A stretch of 39,139 nucleotides of DNA from Deltaproteobacteria bacterium (GCA_011526585.1 WYBB01000196.1:1-39139); one strand, 5' to 3'. Shown: positions 28,409-36,768, counted from the stretch's first letter. Numbers and translations are program-made. Notes: generated by a model from the sequence alone, not told the origin.

Positions 28409-30633
28409 CAGTGCCAGGAAAAACCGGTGAGGCGATCGAAGAGCACGACGCGACGCGAGTGCAAGCGGAAGTCCAACTCGCGCTCCGCGGTGAGGGCGGC
28501 GGGCGGCGAGCCGATGGAGATCGTGACCGGGTGGCGGCCGGGCGGCACGGTGAGCGTCTCGACTGCGACGCTGGCGCCGTCGCCGAAGGCGCCCGAGGGG
28601 GCGTAGTCGCGATCGAGCAGCACGCGATCGCCGAGCGCGACGCGCAGGTGCACGGGCGCGCGGCCGCGCTCGCAGACCTGGGGCGTGCGCTTGTGCGCGG
28701 GCAGGGCGGCGAGCTCTTCGGGGGTGCGGGTGCGGCAGCGCTCGGTCACCTCGCCGGCGATCTTGAAGGAGACGACGAGCTGCGGGTCGGGGTCGGTCGG
28801 CGTCTGGTAGGGCAGATCGCTCGGCAGCCAGGTGAGCGCGGCGAAGGCGGCGGCGCTGACGAGGCCGACGAGGATGGCGCGGGCGCGGGGGCGGCGCGGC
28901 GAGCCGGGGGGCGATGGGGGAGGTGGCGCCGGGGGCGGTGGATTCGCGCGGGCGCGGAAGGCGGCGGCCGCGGACAGGAGCGCGGCGCGCTCGTGGGCGT
29001 CGTGCTCGAGCAAGAGCACGCGTGAGGGGTCGACGTGGTCCTTGCGCAGGACCGGCTCGCGGCGGCCGGCGAGGCGCTCGGCGGTCCAGGTCGCGCCTTC
29101 GCGGTAGGTGCACGAGCCCGGGCGGCAGGCGACGATGAGCACGCCGGCGGCGCCGCGGCGGAGCGCGCGCTCGACGCTGAGCGGGTGCACCCAGCCGGCG
29201 CAGGGGACCGCGCAGACGCGGTAGCCGGGCAGCGCGGACGAGCGGCCGTCGGGGTCGAGGGGCAGGGTCTCGGCGGCCGAGCGTGCGCAGGCGAAGGCGA
29301 CCATGCGATCGGGGTCGTCGGGGGTGAGCGAGGCGAGCCACTGATCGATCTTGCGGCGCTCGGCCGGGACCGGCAGCCAGTCGAGCCCGATCCCGGACGA
29401 GTCGCAGGAGCCGGCGCAGATCCCACAGCCGATGCAGCGCGCCGGATCGACGAGAGCGACCGAGGGGAAGTTCTTGCCGTCGCTGCGCGCCACCATGCTG
29501 ATCGCGTCGTAGGGGCAGTCGTGAAAGCACTTCTGGCAGGCGTTGCACTTGGCGGGGTCGACCTCGGCGGCGAGCGCGCGGCGCGTCGGTGGGGCGGCGG
29601 GAGCGGGTAGGGGCGGCCCTTGTGGCCGCCCGGGGTCTGTCGAGGTGTGTAGGGCCGGCCCTCGTGGCCGCCCGTTGGAATCGGACGCGGCGACCGGACG
29701 ACGCTTCGCGACGAGGTACCACGGGGCGCCGAGCGCGATGACGCCGAGCACGAAGGTGACGAGCCAGAGCAGGCCGCCGGAGAGGCGATCGGTGAGCGCG
29801 ACCGGCAGGAGGTACCACCAGTCCATGGTCAGCGTGTCGGGGATCGCGCTCATGTCGGCGGCCGGGGCGCTCTGCGCGGGCAAGAGCAGCGAGAGCGCGA
29901 TCAGCGTGCCGATGACCCAGGCGGTGAGCGGCCAGCGCGTGAGGAAGCGGGGGCGCGCGAGGCGCGAGAGGTGGAGCCAGAGGAGGATGCCGATGATGAG
30001 CGGCAGGAGCATGTGCACGAAGAAGACGACGAAGAAGAGGAGCGAGCTGACGCTCTCGTTGGTGATGAAAGAGCGCGAGAGCGGATCGGTGAAGATCGGG
30101 AGCACGTCGAGCGCTTGCGCGGTGCCGACGGCGACGAGCTGCGCGCGCTGATCCCAGACGAGCCAGTAGCCGAGCCAGCCGATGATCCAGATCAGGCCGA
30201 CGGCGAGCATGCCGGTGACCCAGGCGACCCAACGCGGGCCGGCCAGGCGGCGCGAGGCGAGGGTCTGCAGGCCGTGCAGCAGCGAAAAGAGCAGCGTGGC
30301 GTCGGAGGCGTAGCGGTGCAGGGAGCGCATGAGCCCGGCGGTGAGCGGGGCCTCGTGCATCGCCTCGACCGAGGCCCACGCGCCGGTGTGGCTCGGGGTG
30401 TACCAGATGAGGAGCAGCACGCCGGAGACGATGGCGGCGATGAGCGCGATGTTGGCGATGGCGCCGAGCTGCAGCAGCGGGTTGAGCGAGTCGGGCAGCG
30501 CGGCGCGCAGGCCCTGGGTCAGGCGCAGGAGCAGGCGGTCGAGCCCGCGGAGGAGGCGCGCGCCACGCACCGGCGGCTGGGCGTCGGCGGACGCGACCAG
30601 GCGGGGCAGCGGCGCGAGGCGGTCGGCCTTCAT
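28408..30633 (-). CDS. Cytochrome b - 2[4Fe-4S] ferredoxin - MvhD fusion protein
   Basis: The 741-aa protein joins three redox modules. Residues about 50-310 are a cytochrome b6/bc1-type membrane domain with bis-His heme pairs H106/H120 and H207/H221, each 14 apart. Residues 363-410 are a two-cluster ferredoxin (C363, C366, C369, C373P; C400, C403, C406, C410). Residues about 445-560 match the MvhD/FlpD family, with C449, C474, C478, C503 and C508 (CAGWVHP, GVLIVACRPGSC), which carries a 2Fe-2S site in hydrogenase and heterodisulfide reductase complexes. A Pro-rich stretch, a final transmembrane helix and a beta-rich, probably periplasmic, C-terminal domain follow. It probably passes electrons between a soluble donor or the quinone pool and the oxidase-like complex; direction is unknown. 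No hydrogenase or Hdr genes are nearby. Confidence 0.85.
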   Translation of the reverse strand: MKADRLAPLPRLVASADAQPPVRGARLLRGLDRLLLRLTQGLRAALPDSLNPLLQLGAIANIALIAAIVSGVLLLIWYTPSHTGAWASVEAMHEAPLTAGLMRSLHRYASDATLLFSLLHGLQTLASRRLAGPRWVAWVTGMLAVGLIWIIGWLGYWLVWDQRAQLVAVGTAQALDVLPIFTDPLSRSFITNESVSSLLFFVVFFVHMLLPLIIGILLWLHLSRLARPRFLTRWPLTAWVIGTLIALSLLLPAQSAPAADMSAIPDTLTMDWWYLLPVALTDRLSGGLLWLVTFVLGVIALGAPWYLVAKRRPVAASDSNGRPRGPALHTSTDPGRPQGPPLPAPAAPPTRRALAAEVDPAKCNACQKCFHDCPYDAISMVARSDGKNFPSVALVDPARCIGCGICAGSCDSSGIGLDWLPVPAERRKIDQWLASLTPDDPDRMVAFACARSAAETLPLDPDGRSSALPGYRVCAVPCAGWVHPLSVERALRRGAAGVLIVACRPGSCTYREGATWTAERLAGRREPVLRKDHVDPSRVLLLEHDAHERAALLSAAAAFRARANPPPPAPPPPSPPGSPRRPRARAILVGLVSAAAFAALTWLPSDLPYQTPTDPDPQLVVSFKIAGEVTERCRTRTPEELAALPAHKRTPQVCERGRAPVHLRVALGDRVLLDRDYAPSGAFGDGASVAVETLTVPPGRHPVTISIGSPPAALTAERELDFRLHSRRVVLFDRLTGFSWH
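29607..29632. repeat. REP-like hairpin repeat inside coding sequence (copy 1)
   Basis: A 26-base unit GTAGGGGCGGCCCTTGTGGC plus CGCCCG contains 8-base stems GGGCGGCC (29611-29618) and GGCCGCCC (29624-29631) around CTTGT. It resembles the widely dispersed intergenic GGGCGxxCACxxGGxxCGCCCCTAC family of palindromic repeats. It falls in the interdomain linker of the cytochrome b-ferredoxin fusion, at about residues 334-342, and keeps the frame open. Confidence 0.7.
29649..29674. repeat. REP-like hairpin repeat inside coding sequence (copy 2)
   Basis: This is a second copy 42 bases away with two mismatches to copy 1 (GTAGGGCCGGCCCTCGTGGC plus CGCCCG). It encodes about residues 320-328 of the same linker. 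A 42-base period, a multiple of three, keeps both copies in the same reading frame, giving the related peptides GRPRGPAL and GRPQGPPL. Confidence 0.7.
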
Positions 30634-31640
30634 GGGCTCGCGGCGGGGCCGGAGGCGGCGAGGCGCGACTCGGCGATGAGGAGCCGCAGCGCGTCGGCGA
30701 GCCAGGCCTCGCGCTCGGTCGAGAGCGTCAGCCGGAAGGCGATCCTGCCGTGGCGATCGAGCAGGACGAAGAGGTTGGCGTGATCGATCTGCCCGGTCTC
30801 GGGGTTCTTGCGGCGCGCGAAGTCCCAGCGATCGAGGGTCGCCTCGACCTCGGCGGGCGGGCCGGTGAGGAAGCGCCAGGTCGGCGACGAGAGCGACTGG
30901 GCGGAGGCGAGCTGGCGCAGGACCTCCGGGGTGTCGTGGTGGGGATCGAGAGTGAGCGCGAGCACGACGAGATCGGCGCGCTCGGCGGCGGTGAGCGAGG
31001 CGACGGCGCGCCTGGCCTGCGCCATGATCATCGGGCAGGTGTAGCCGCAGGTCGCGTAGATGGCGGTGACGAGCACGACCTTGTCGTCGAGCTCGGCGAG
31101 ATCGACGGGGCGCTCGTCTTGATCGACGAGCCGCAGCGCGGGGGCGGTGTGCGCGGTGCGGAGCGCGCCGAGCGTGGGCTCGGCGGCGTCGGCGCGGGGA
31201 TCGGCGAGCACCACGAGCAGGACGGAGAGCGCGAGGGCGAGGAGCAGGCCGGAGCCCGACCAGCGGAAGAGGGCGCGGCGCTGTCGGCGCCAGGCGCGAC
31301 GGAGCGGGCCCCACCAGAAGAAGACGACGACCGAGGCGAAGAGCGCGAGCTCGGAGACCATCATGGCGGCGAGCATGATCGGCATCTCGCCGGTGGCCGG
31401 GTCGTAGGACAGACACCAGACCTTGAAGTCACGCGCGAAGGCGCCGAAGACGCCGGCGTCCTCGGGCACGATCAGGACGAGGCCGATGAGGAGCGAGAAG
31501 CCGGCCAGGAGCGCGATGACGAGCGCGGCGAAGCGGAAGCCGCCGAGCACGTCGGCGAGGCCGGCGAGGCGGGGGTGCGACGCGTCGTCGGGGGGGAGCG
31601 CGGTGGGCTCGAGGCCCTGGTCAGCGGACATGCCAGACAT
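30630..31640 (-). CDS. SCO1/SenC copper protein with N-terminal membrane domain
   Basis: The 336-aa protein has about three N-terminal membrane helices (37-58, 88-110, 130-147) and a C-terminal thioredoxin-fold SCO domain. Copper ligands are C198 and C202 in CGYTCP, and H287 in DHANLFVLLDRHG. SCO proteins help assemble the CuA site of subunit II, and SenC genes accompany sNOR-type NO reductases. The N-terminal multi-helix extension is longer than in simple SCO proteins, which have one anchor. The ATG at 31640 overlaps the subunit I end by 20 bases; ATG 31631 is an alternative. The stop overlaps the next start (ATGA). Confidence 0.92.
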   Translation of the reverse strand: MSGMSADQGLEPTALPPDDASHPRLAGLADVLGGFRFAALVIALLAGFSLLIGLVLIVPEDAGVFGAFARDFKVWCLSYDPATGEMPIMLAAMMVSELALFASVVVFFWWGPLRRAWRRQRRALFRWSGSGLLLALALSVLLVVLADPRADAAEPTLGALRTAHTAPALRLVDQDERPVDLAELDDKVVLVTAIYATCGYTCPMIMAQARRAVASLTAAERADLVVLALTLDPHHDTPEVLRQLASAQSLSSPTWRFLTGPPAEVEATLDRWDFARRKNPETGQIDHANLFVLLDRHGRIAFRLTLSTEREAWLADALRLLIAESRLAASGPAASP

Positions 31641-33351
31641 CCGAGAGCGCCTTCCAGTTGGCGAAGTAGTAGACGGCGAAGCTCGCGAGCAGGACGATGA
31701 CCAGGACCAGGGTGCCGGGCACGCGGTGGGCGACGGCGCGGGCGCGTGCGCCGAGCGGCTGGGGCGCGGGCGCGGGCGCGTGCTCGGGGGTGGGCACGAG
31801 CGAGCGCGGCGTGTGCCACGGGGTCATGGCGCGGCCGATGATCTTGTCGCCGAAGAAGACGGCGTGCACGGTGTTGAGGATGAAGATGAGCAGGCCGAGG
31901 AAGGCGAGGGTGCCGCCGATGCCGACGAGGCCGAGCCAGAGGTAGGCGTCGGAGGCGAAGCCGGCGGGCAGGAGGGCGCCGGTGAACTCGGTGTCCCAGT
32001 GGCGGCGGGGCACGCCGGAGGAGCCGGCGAAGGACATGCCGAAGGACATGAGCGTGATGCCGATGGCGAAGAGCCATGGCTGGATCTTGGCGAGGGTGCG
32101 GAAGCGATACTCGCGCTGGAAGATGAGCGGCACGACGTAATAGGCGAGGCCCATGAAGGCGAGCGAGGTGCCGCCGACGACGGTCGCGTGGAAGTGACCG
32201 GGGATGCGGAGCGTGTTGTGCGCGATGATGTTGATCTGCTGGGTGCCGAGCGTGACGCCGGTGATGCCGCCGATGAAGCCGAAGATCACGAGTGAGAGCA
32301 GGAAGGCGGAGAACGCCGGGTTCGACCATGGCGCGGCGCGGAGCCAGCCGAAGAGGCCGCGGGTGTAGCCCTTGCCGCGCATGGCGACCTCGACGCTGGC
32401 AGGTACGGTGAAGCCGTGGATCATCGAGGCGAGCACGGCGAGGTACATCGCGTAGGAGGTGTTCCAGATCTTCCACTCGGCGCCGACGCCGGGATCGACG
32501 AGCAGGTGGTGGGCGGAGGCGAGGTTGATGAAGAGGATGTAGAGCACGAAGGCGCCGCGGCAGACCGCCTCGTTGAGGGGGCGGGCGCCGGTGGTCATGT
32601 GCGCGAGGAAGTACCAGCAGGCGACCATGGCGCAGACGTTGATCTGCTGGGTCTGGTGGCCGAGGCCCCACCAGATGAGGCGATACCAGCCGGCGTCGGG
32701 CTGGTCGACGAGGCCGATCGAATGGAGGAAGGTCGGGACCATGGCGATGGCGCCGTGCAGGAGGGCGACGACGGCGATGATGGCGGCGGCGAGGGCGCCG
32801 AAGGTCACGAGCGGCATCGAGCCCTGGTAGGTCTTGTCGCGGCGGGCGATGTAGATCGTGGCGAAGAAGACGATGACCCCGATGAGCGCGCCCACGGCAA
32901 ACAGGATGATGCCCAGATAGAAGATCGGATGCGCGAGCAGCGGCAGATACGAGGTCATCAGGACGTCGGCCTGACCGGCAAATACGATGGCATTCACCAT
33001 CAGGGCGCCGACGAGCATGAGCGCGAAGCTGGCGAAGGCCCATCTGGGCGCGGCCAGTCGGCATTTGAGGAGCGAGGTCGCGGTGAAATAGAGGATCGCG
33101 ATCTCGAAGAAGATGATCCAGAAGATCAGCATGTTGAGGCCGTGCAGCGTGAGGAAGCGGTAGTAGTACTCCGCGTCCAGGAGGTGCACGGCGGGCCAGC
33201 GGGTGAGCGCGAGCAGGATGGCCATGATGGCGCCGACCAACAGGAAGACGACGGCCATCACGGCGTTGAGGCGGATGAATTTCTGCGCGTTCAGGCAGAC
33301 CGGCAAGCCGGTGGTGTCGCAGGTCCGCATCATGCCGGAGAGGAAGTTCAT
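31621..33351 (-). CDS. B-family heme-copper oxidoreductase subunit I, probable NO reductase-like
   Basis: The 576-aa protein has about 13 membrane helices and resembles the ba3 oxidase catalytic subunit. All six metal-binding His are seen: H70 (low-spin heme), H232, H281 and H282 (CuB), H386 and H388 (high-spin and low-spin heme, PGHFH). ba3 has Tyr four residues after the first CuB His (GHPIVY), cross-linked and essential for O2 chemistry; here the sequence is GHQTQQ with Gln at 236. The K-channel Thr in SLMTAFT is replaced (SMIHGFT, His). Loss of the Tyr is a mark of NO reductase lineages within this superfamily. Gene order CuA subunit, subunit I, SenC matches sNOR (norS-norY-senC). O2 reduction cannot be excluded from sequence. 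A GGAG lies six bases before the ATG at 33351. Confidence 0.88.
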   Translation of the reverse strand: MNFLSGMMRTCDTTGLPVCLNAQKFIRLNAVMAVVFLLVGAIMAILLALTRWPAVHLLDAEYYYRFLTLHGLNMLIFWIIFFEIAILYFTATSLLKCRLAAPRWAFASFALMLVGALMVNAIVFAGQADVLMTSYLPLLAHPIFYLGIILFAVGALIGVIVFFATIYIARRDKTYQGSMPLVTFGALAAAIIAVVALLHGAIAMVPTFLHSIGLVDQPDAGWYRLIWWGLGHQTQQINVCAMVACWYFLAHMTTGARPLNEAVCRGAFVLYILFINLASAHHLLVDPGVGAEWKIWNTSYAMYLAVLASMIHGFTVPASVEVAMRGKGYTRGLFGWLRAAPWSNPAFSAFLLSLVIFGFIGGITGVTLGTQQINIIAHNTLRIPGHFHATVVGGTSLAFMGLAYYVVPLIFQREYRFRTLAKIQPWLFAIGITLMSFGMSFAGSSGVPRRHWDTEFTGALLPAGFASDAYLWLGLVGIGGTLAFLGLLIFILNTVHAVFFGDKIIGRAMTPWHTPRSLVPTPEHAPAPAPQPLGARARAVAHRVPGTLVLVIVLLASFAVYYFANWKALSDVWHVR

Positions 33352-33400
33352 GGGCGGCTCCGAGGGCGTCGGGGTACGAGGCGCGGTGGGAGGAGGGACG

Positions 33401-33925
33401 TCATTCGACGATGATGCGGCCGGTCATGGCGTGGTGCAGCGCGCCGCAATATTCGTTGCAGATGAGCGGAAATTCGCCGGCGCTGGTCGGGGTGATCGTC
33501 AGCACGTGGTCGTAGCCGGGCAGCACGTGGAAGTTCATGTTGAGCGGGAGCAGCGAGAAGCCGTGCTGGAAGTCGCCGGACGAGACGTGCAGGCGATAGG
33601 TTTGGTCCTTCTTGAGCTTGATGATCGGGTGCCAGCGCCAGGACTGGCCGATGAGATAGGCGTCGCCGCCGGGCGGGGGCTCGACGATGGGGATGCCGCT
33701 CTGCTCGCCGACCTGGTAGGTCTGCACGAAGCGGTCGACGCGGTCGCGGAAGGCCTGGATCTCGACGCGATAGGCCTCGCCGGTGCTGTTCTGTTTCCCC
33801 TTGAAGTGCCAGTACGGCATCATGATCGTCAGGACGAGGCACCAGGTGAGGGCGAGCCCGAGCCAGACGCGCTCGGCGCCGCTCGGCTTGTGGAACCAGT
33901 GGGCATCGGGGGTGCTGATCGGCAT
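33401..33925 (-). CDS. Heme-copper oxidoreductase subunit II with CuA site
   Basis: The 174-aa protein has one N-terminal membrane helix (about 20-38) and a periplasmic cupredoxin domain. CuA ligands are H121, C156, C160, H164 and M167, in CNEYCGALHHAM, with the same spacing as ba3 subunit II. It accepts electrons from a cytochrome c or other periplasmic donor and passes them to subunit I. The cytochrome c encoded nearby (37193) is a candidate donor. The gene lies 49 bases before subunit I and 13 bases after the small membrane protein. An insertion with EPPPGGDAY (residues 82-90) is unusual. Confidence 0.93.
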   Translation of the reverse strand: MPISTPDAHWFHKPSGAERVWLGLALTWCLVLTIMMPYWHFKGKQNSTGEAYRVEIQAFRDRVDRFVQTYQVGEQSGIPIVEPPPGGDAYLIGQSWRWHPIIKLKKDQTYRLHVSSGDFQHGFSLLPLNMNFHVLPGYDHVLTITPTSAGEFPLICNEYCGALHHAMTGRIIVE

Positions 33926-33938
33926 GGCGCGGGGTCCT

Positions 33939-34130
33939 TCAGGGCAGGGGGGCCGGCGGGGTCTGCGCGAGCTCGATCCAACCCCAGAGCGTGTAGCTGA
34001 GGAGCGGCACGAGCAGGCCGAGCGCGAGCAGGAGCCAGGGGTTGTCCATGAGGCGCTGCAGCCAGTGCGGGCGCTCGGGCGGGTGGGCGTCGCTGGGAGG
34101 GGCGAGCGGCGGGTCGGGCGGCGTGCTCAT
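33939..34130 (-). CDS. Small single-helix membrane protein of the oxidase operon
   Basis: The 63-aa protein has a Pro-rich N-terminus (MSTPPDPPLAPPSDAHPPER) and one hydrophobic segment, NPWLLLALGLLVPLLSYTLW, followed by a short periplasmic tail. The start overlaps the previous stop by four bases, and subunit II begins 13 bases later. Small single-helix subunits such as ba3 subunit IIa accompany B-family oxidases. This one could be an equivalent subunit or an assembly factor, which is inference. Confidence 0.7.
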   Translation of the reverse strand: MSTPPDPPLAPPSDAHPPERPHWLQRLMDNPWLLLALGLLVPLLSYTLWGWIELAQTPPAPLP

Positions 34131-35632
34131 CGAGCGCTCCTGGATGGGGTGGCGTGGGGTGAGGGGGGCTCTGGCGAGGGCGCAAGGGGTGAGGGGCCGG
34201 TGCGCTCGCGGCGGCGCCAGGCGGAGGTGCAGGCGGCGAGGTAGGTGAGGCCGGCGGCGACGGCGACGAGACCGCCCACGCCCATGACGACGAGGCCGAG
34301 GGTGTGGCCGGTGGCGTCGGCGACCTGCTCGCTGCCGTAGGTCTTGCGGGCGAGGCCGTGGGCGCCGGCGATGGCGAAGCCGAGGGCGAAGACGAGCTGG
34401 CCGAAGCCGAAGGCGAGCGGCTGCCAGTGGGAGATGGCGCGGGTGCGAGGGCCGGGCGCGCCGAGGCCGAGCGGGGCGAAGAGCTCGTAGGTGAGCGTCA
34501 TGAAGGCGGCGGTGACCGCGCCGATGCTGGCGTGGTAGTGCGCGGGGATCATGGTGTTGGAGCCGTCGATGGCGGCGCCGAGGCCAAAGCCTAGGAGCGT
34601 GAGCGCGGCGGAGGCGAAGAAGCCGAGCACGCGACGATCGCGGAGGATCGTGCGGTCGTGGCGTGCCCGGCGGACGATTGCGACGACGGAGGCGACGAGG
34701 AAGAACGAGACGGCCGGGAAGATGGCGAGCTCCATGAGGCGCGTGAAGAAGGCGCGCGAGCCGGGGAGCTGGGTGTCGGCCATGAGCGGGGCGGCCATGA
34801 GCGGGGCGACCAGGAGGCCGAAGGCGATGGCGGCGGCCTTGCGTGAGACCGGGGAGACGCCGAGCGCGCGGGTGAGCAGCGTCAGCCAGACGGCGCACAT
34901 GGCGGCGGAGGAGGCGAACTGCAGGACGTGGCCGCCGCCCCAGACGAGCGCTTCGAAGTAGGGCTCGGGCGGGAGGGTGCGGGGGGTGGTGAGGTAGCTC
35001 GCGAAGAAGGTGAGCGCGGCGACGAGCACGGCGACGGCGGCGGCGCGCAGGCCGGGGCGGGCGGCCGGCGGGATGAGCGCGCGGTCGAGGTGCGGCGAGG
35101 ACTCGGAGGTGGTCGCGAGGCGGTGATCGAGGAACGAGAGCACGAGGCCGAGGCCGAAGGCGACGACGCCGAGCGAGAAGAGCGGGTGGTCGATCATCGG
35201 GACGTAGTTCGAGAGGACCGGGGTGGCGCCGGGCCAGGCGGCGGCGGCGACGATGGCGACCAGGCCGGCGACGGCGAGGGCGTGGCCGAGGCGGGTCGCG
35301 AGGGTGGGGCGGCGGGCGCTCGGCACGAGCCGGAAGAGGCCGCCGACGTAGGCGAAGAACCAGACGACCAGGGCGAGCACGACGTGCACGACGAGGGCGC
35401 GCTTGAAGAGGAGGGGATCGTCGAAGAGGCCGTCGAGCGGAGGCACGCGCCCGATGACGAGGAAGAGCGCGAGCGCGCCGGCGAGGATGAGGCTCGTGAC
35501 CGCGATGGCGAGCCAGCGGCGTGCACCTCGTCGATCTTCGAGCGTGGCTTCGAGCGCGGCCTCGAGGCGCTCATCGGCGCGGCCCGTGAGGGCGACGCTC
35601 GAAGGGATCATGACGGGGGACGAGGTGGTCAC
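34127..35632 (-). CDS. Heme-copper-oxidase-like membrane protein lacking most CuB ligands
   Basis: The 501-aa protein has about 12 hydrophobic segments with a subunit I-like pattern: H83 in LVVHVVLALVVWFFAYVGG, H235 in WGGGHVLQF, and H365 and H367 in NTMIPAHYHASIG. No His-His pair lies in the helix where subunit I has its second and third CuB ligands (residues about 285-320). Heme positions therefore look kept while the CuB site is not. The role may be heme-based electron transfer, a sensor, or an assembly partner. I chose GTG at 35632 because GGAGG lies seven bases upstream; the ATG at 35611 lacks a ribosome site. It is the first gene of the operon behind a sigma54-type promoter. Homology to subunit I is inferred by eye. 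Confidence 0.75.
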   Translation of the reverse strand: MTTSSPVMIPSSVALTGRADERLEAALEATLEDRRGARRWLAIAVTSLILAGALALFLVIGRVPPLDGLFDDPLLFKRALVVHVVLALVVWFFAYVGGLFRLVPSARRPTLATRLGHALAVAGLVAIVAAAAWPGATPVLSNYVPMIDHPLFSLGVVAFGLGLVLSFLDHRLATTSESSPHLDRALIPPAARPGLRAAAVAVLVAALTFFASYLTTPRTLPPEPYFEALVWGGGHVLQFASSAAMCAVWLTLLTRALGVSPVSRKAAAIAFGLLVAPLMAAPLMADTQLPGSRAFFTRLMELAIFPAVSFFLVASVVAIVRRARHDRTILRDRRVLGFFASAALTLLGFGLGAAIDGSNTMIPAHYHASIGAVTAAFMTLTYELFAPLGLGAPGPRTRAISHWQPLAFGFGQLVFALGFAIAGAHGLARKTYGSEQVADATGHTLGLVVMGVGGLVAVAAGLTYLAACTSAWRRRERTGPSPLAPSPEPPSPHATPSRSAR

Positions 35633-35684
35633 GCGCTGGCCTCCGCGAGGAACGACGCCGGTGGGGCGTCGTGGCGGCGGCAGG

Positions 35685-35698
35685 GCAAGTTGTGTGCC
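35685..35698 (-). promoter_or_regulatory. sigma54-type promoter of the respiratory operon
   Basis: On the minus strand GGCAC (35698-35694), five bases, then TTGC (35688-35685) keep the exact GG-N10-GC spacing of the -24/-12 consensus (TGGCAC-N5-TTGC); only the leading T is C. The predicted start lies about 40 bases before the GTG at 35632. The operon encodes its own sigma54 activator. Confidence 0.65.
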
Positions 35699-35871
35699 GT
35701 GCTCGCACAAGCGCACGGGCGTGTGCTCGTCACTGTCGGCCGGGTCCGGCGAGGCTCGAAGGTGAGTACGCAGGTATACAGGGGTGAATGCTCGAGTATG
35801 CGATCGGCGCCGCCCGGGTGCGCGGGTGCGCGGTCGCGCGCTTGGCCTGCTTATCGCAGTCGCCGGCGGCG

Positions 35872-36735
35872 ATGATGACGACCGCGACATGGCCTCTCTC
35901 GATCGCGCGTGACCTCGTGGCGCTGACCAAGCCCGGCGTCACCTTCGGCAACGGTCTCGTCGCCGCGGCCGGGCTGGTGATCGCGCCACGCGTGCCCGCG
36001 CTGAGCGAGGTCGTCGCGCTGATCGTCGGCACCTGGCTCGTCGTCGCGTCGGCCAACACCTTTAACATGGTCATCGAGCGCGAGCGCGACGCGCGCATGG
36101 AGCGCACGCGCGAGCGGCCGTGCGCGGCCGGGCGGGTGAGCGCACAGGTCGGCTGGCTCTGGGCGACGGTGCTGGCGCTCCTGGGAGGCGGCGTGCTCTT
36201 CGCGGGGACGAACGCGCTCACCGCGGCGCTCGGCGTCGGCGCCATCGTCGCCTACGCCTTCGTGTACACGCCGCTCAAGCCCGTCACTCCCTGGGCGCTG
36301 CCGATCGGCGCGCTCCCGGGCGCGGTGCCGCCCCTGCTCGGCGTCGTCGCCGTCACACCCGAGTCACCCGCGCTCGGGCTGGCGCTGGCGGCGGCGGTCT
36401 TCCTCTGGCAGTTCCCGCACTTCCTGGCGATCGCCGTACGCCGCCGCGAGGACTACGCGCGCGCCGGGATCCGCGCGTGGTCGGTCGTGCGCGGTGAGCG
36501 CGCCTCGCGCTCGCTCTCGCGCATGACCGCGCTCCTGCTCGTGCCGGTCGGGCTCCTGCCGACCCTGCTCGGCGGCGCCGGCGCGCTCGCCGCGCTCGGC
36601 CTGGTCGGCCTCGGCGCCTGGCTCGCGTGGGCGGCGTGGCGCTCCGAGGCCTGGGTCAAGCCGACCTTCCTCGTCTCGCTCATCTACTTGCCGGCGCTGC
36701 CGATCGTGCTCGCGCTCGATCGGATCGTCACCTGA
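35872..36735 (+). CDS. ctaB: Protoheme IX farnesyltransferase (heme O synthase)
   Basis: This membrane prenyltransferase adds a farnesyl group to heme B to make heme O, the precursor of heme A. The protein has 287 aa and about eight helices. The first polyprenyl-binding motif is at NMVIERERDARMERTRERP (usual NxxxDxxxD with the first Asp as Glu), and the second is around EDYARAGIRAW. The ATG at 35872 (MMTTATW) fits homology; upstream codons in the frame do not. It is divergent from the respiratory operon and presumably makes heme for it or for another terminal oxidase. A weak GG-N10-GC match (35844-35857) lies just upstream, but it is not convincing. Confidence 0.93.
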   Translation: MMTTATWPLSIARDLVALTKPGVTFGNGLVAAAGLVIAPRVPALSEVVALIVGTWLVVASANTFNMVIERERDARMERTRERPCAAGRVSAQVGWLWATVLALLGGGVLFAGTNALTAALGVGAIVAYAFVYTPLKPVTPWALPIGALPGAVPPLLGVVAVTPESPALGLALAAAVFLWQFPHFLAIAVRRREDYARAGIRAWSVVRGERASRSLSRMTALLLVPVGLLPTLLGGAGALAALGLVGLGAWLAWAAWRSEAWVKPTFLVSLIYLPALPIVLALDRIVT

Positions 36736-36768
36736 ATCGCGCCAGCGGATCGGCGCGCAGTCGGCGCC

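Noticed and set aside
35844..35857. Possible sigma54 promoter before ctaB (GG-N10-GC)
   Set aside because: Only the GG and GC match; the rest of TGGCAC and TTGC does not, and the start would abut the ATG.
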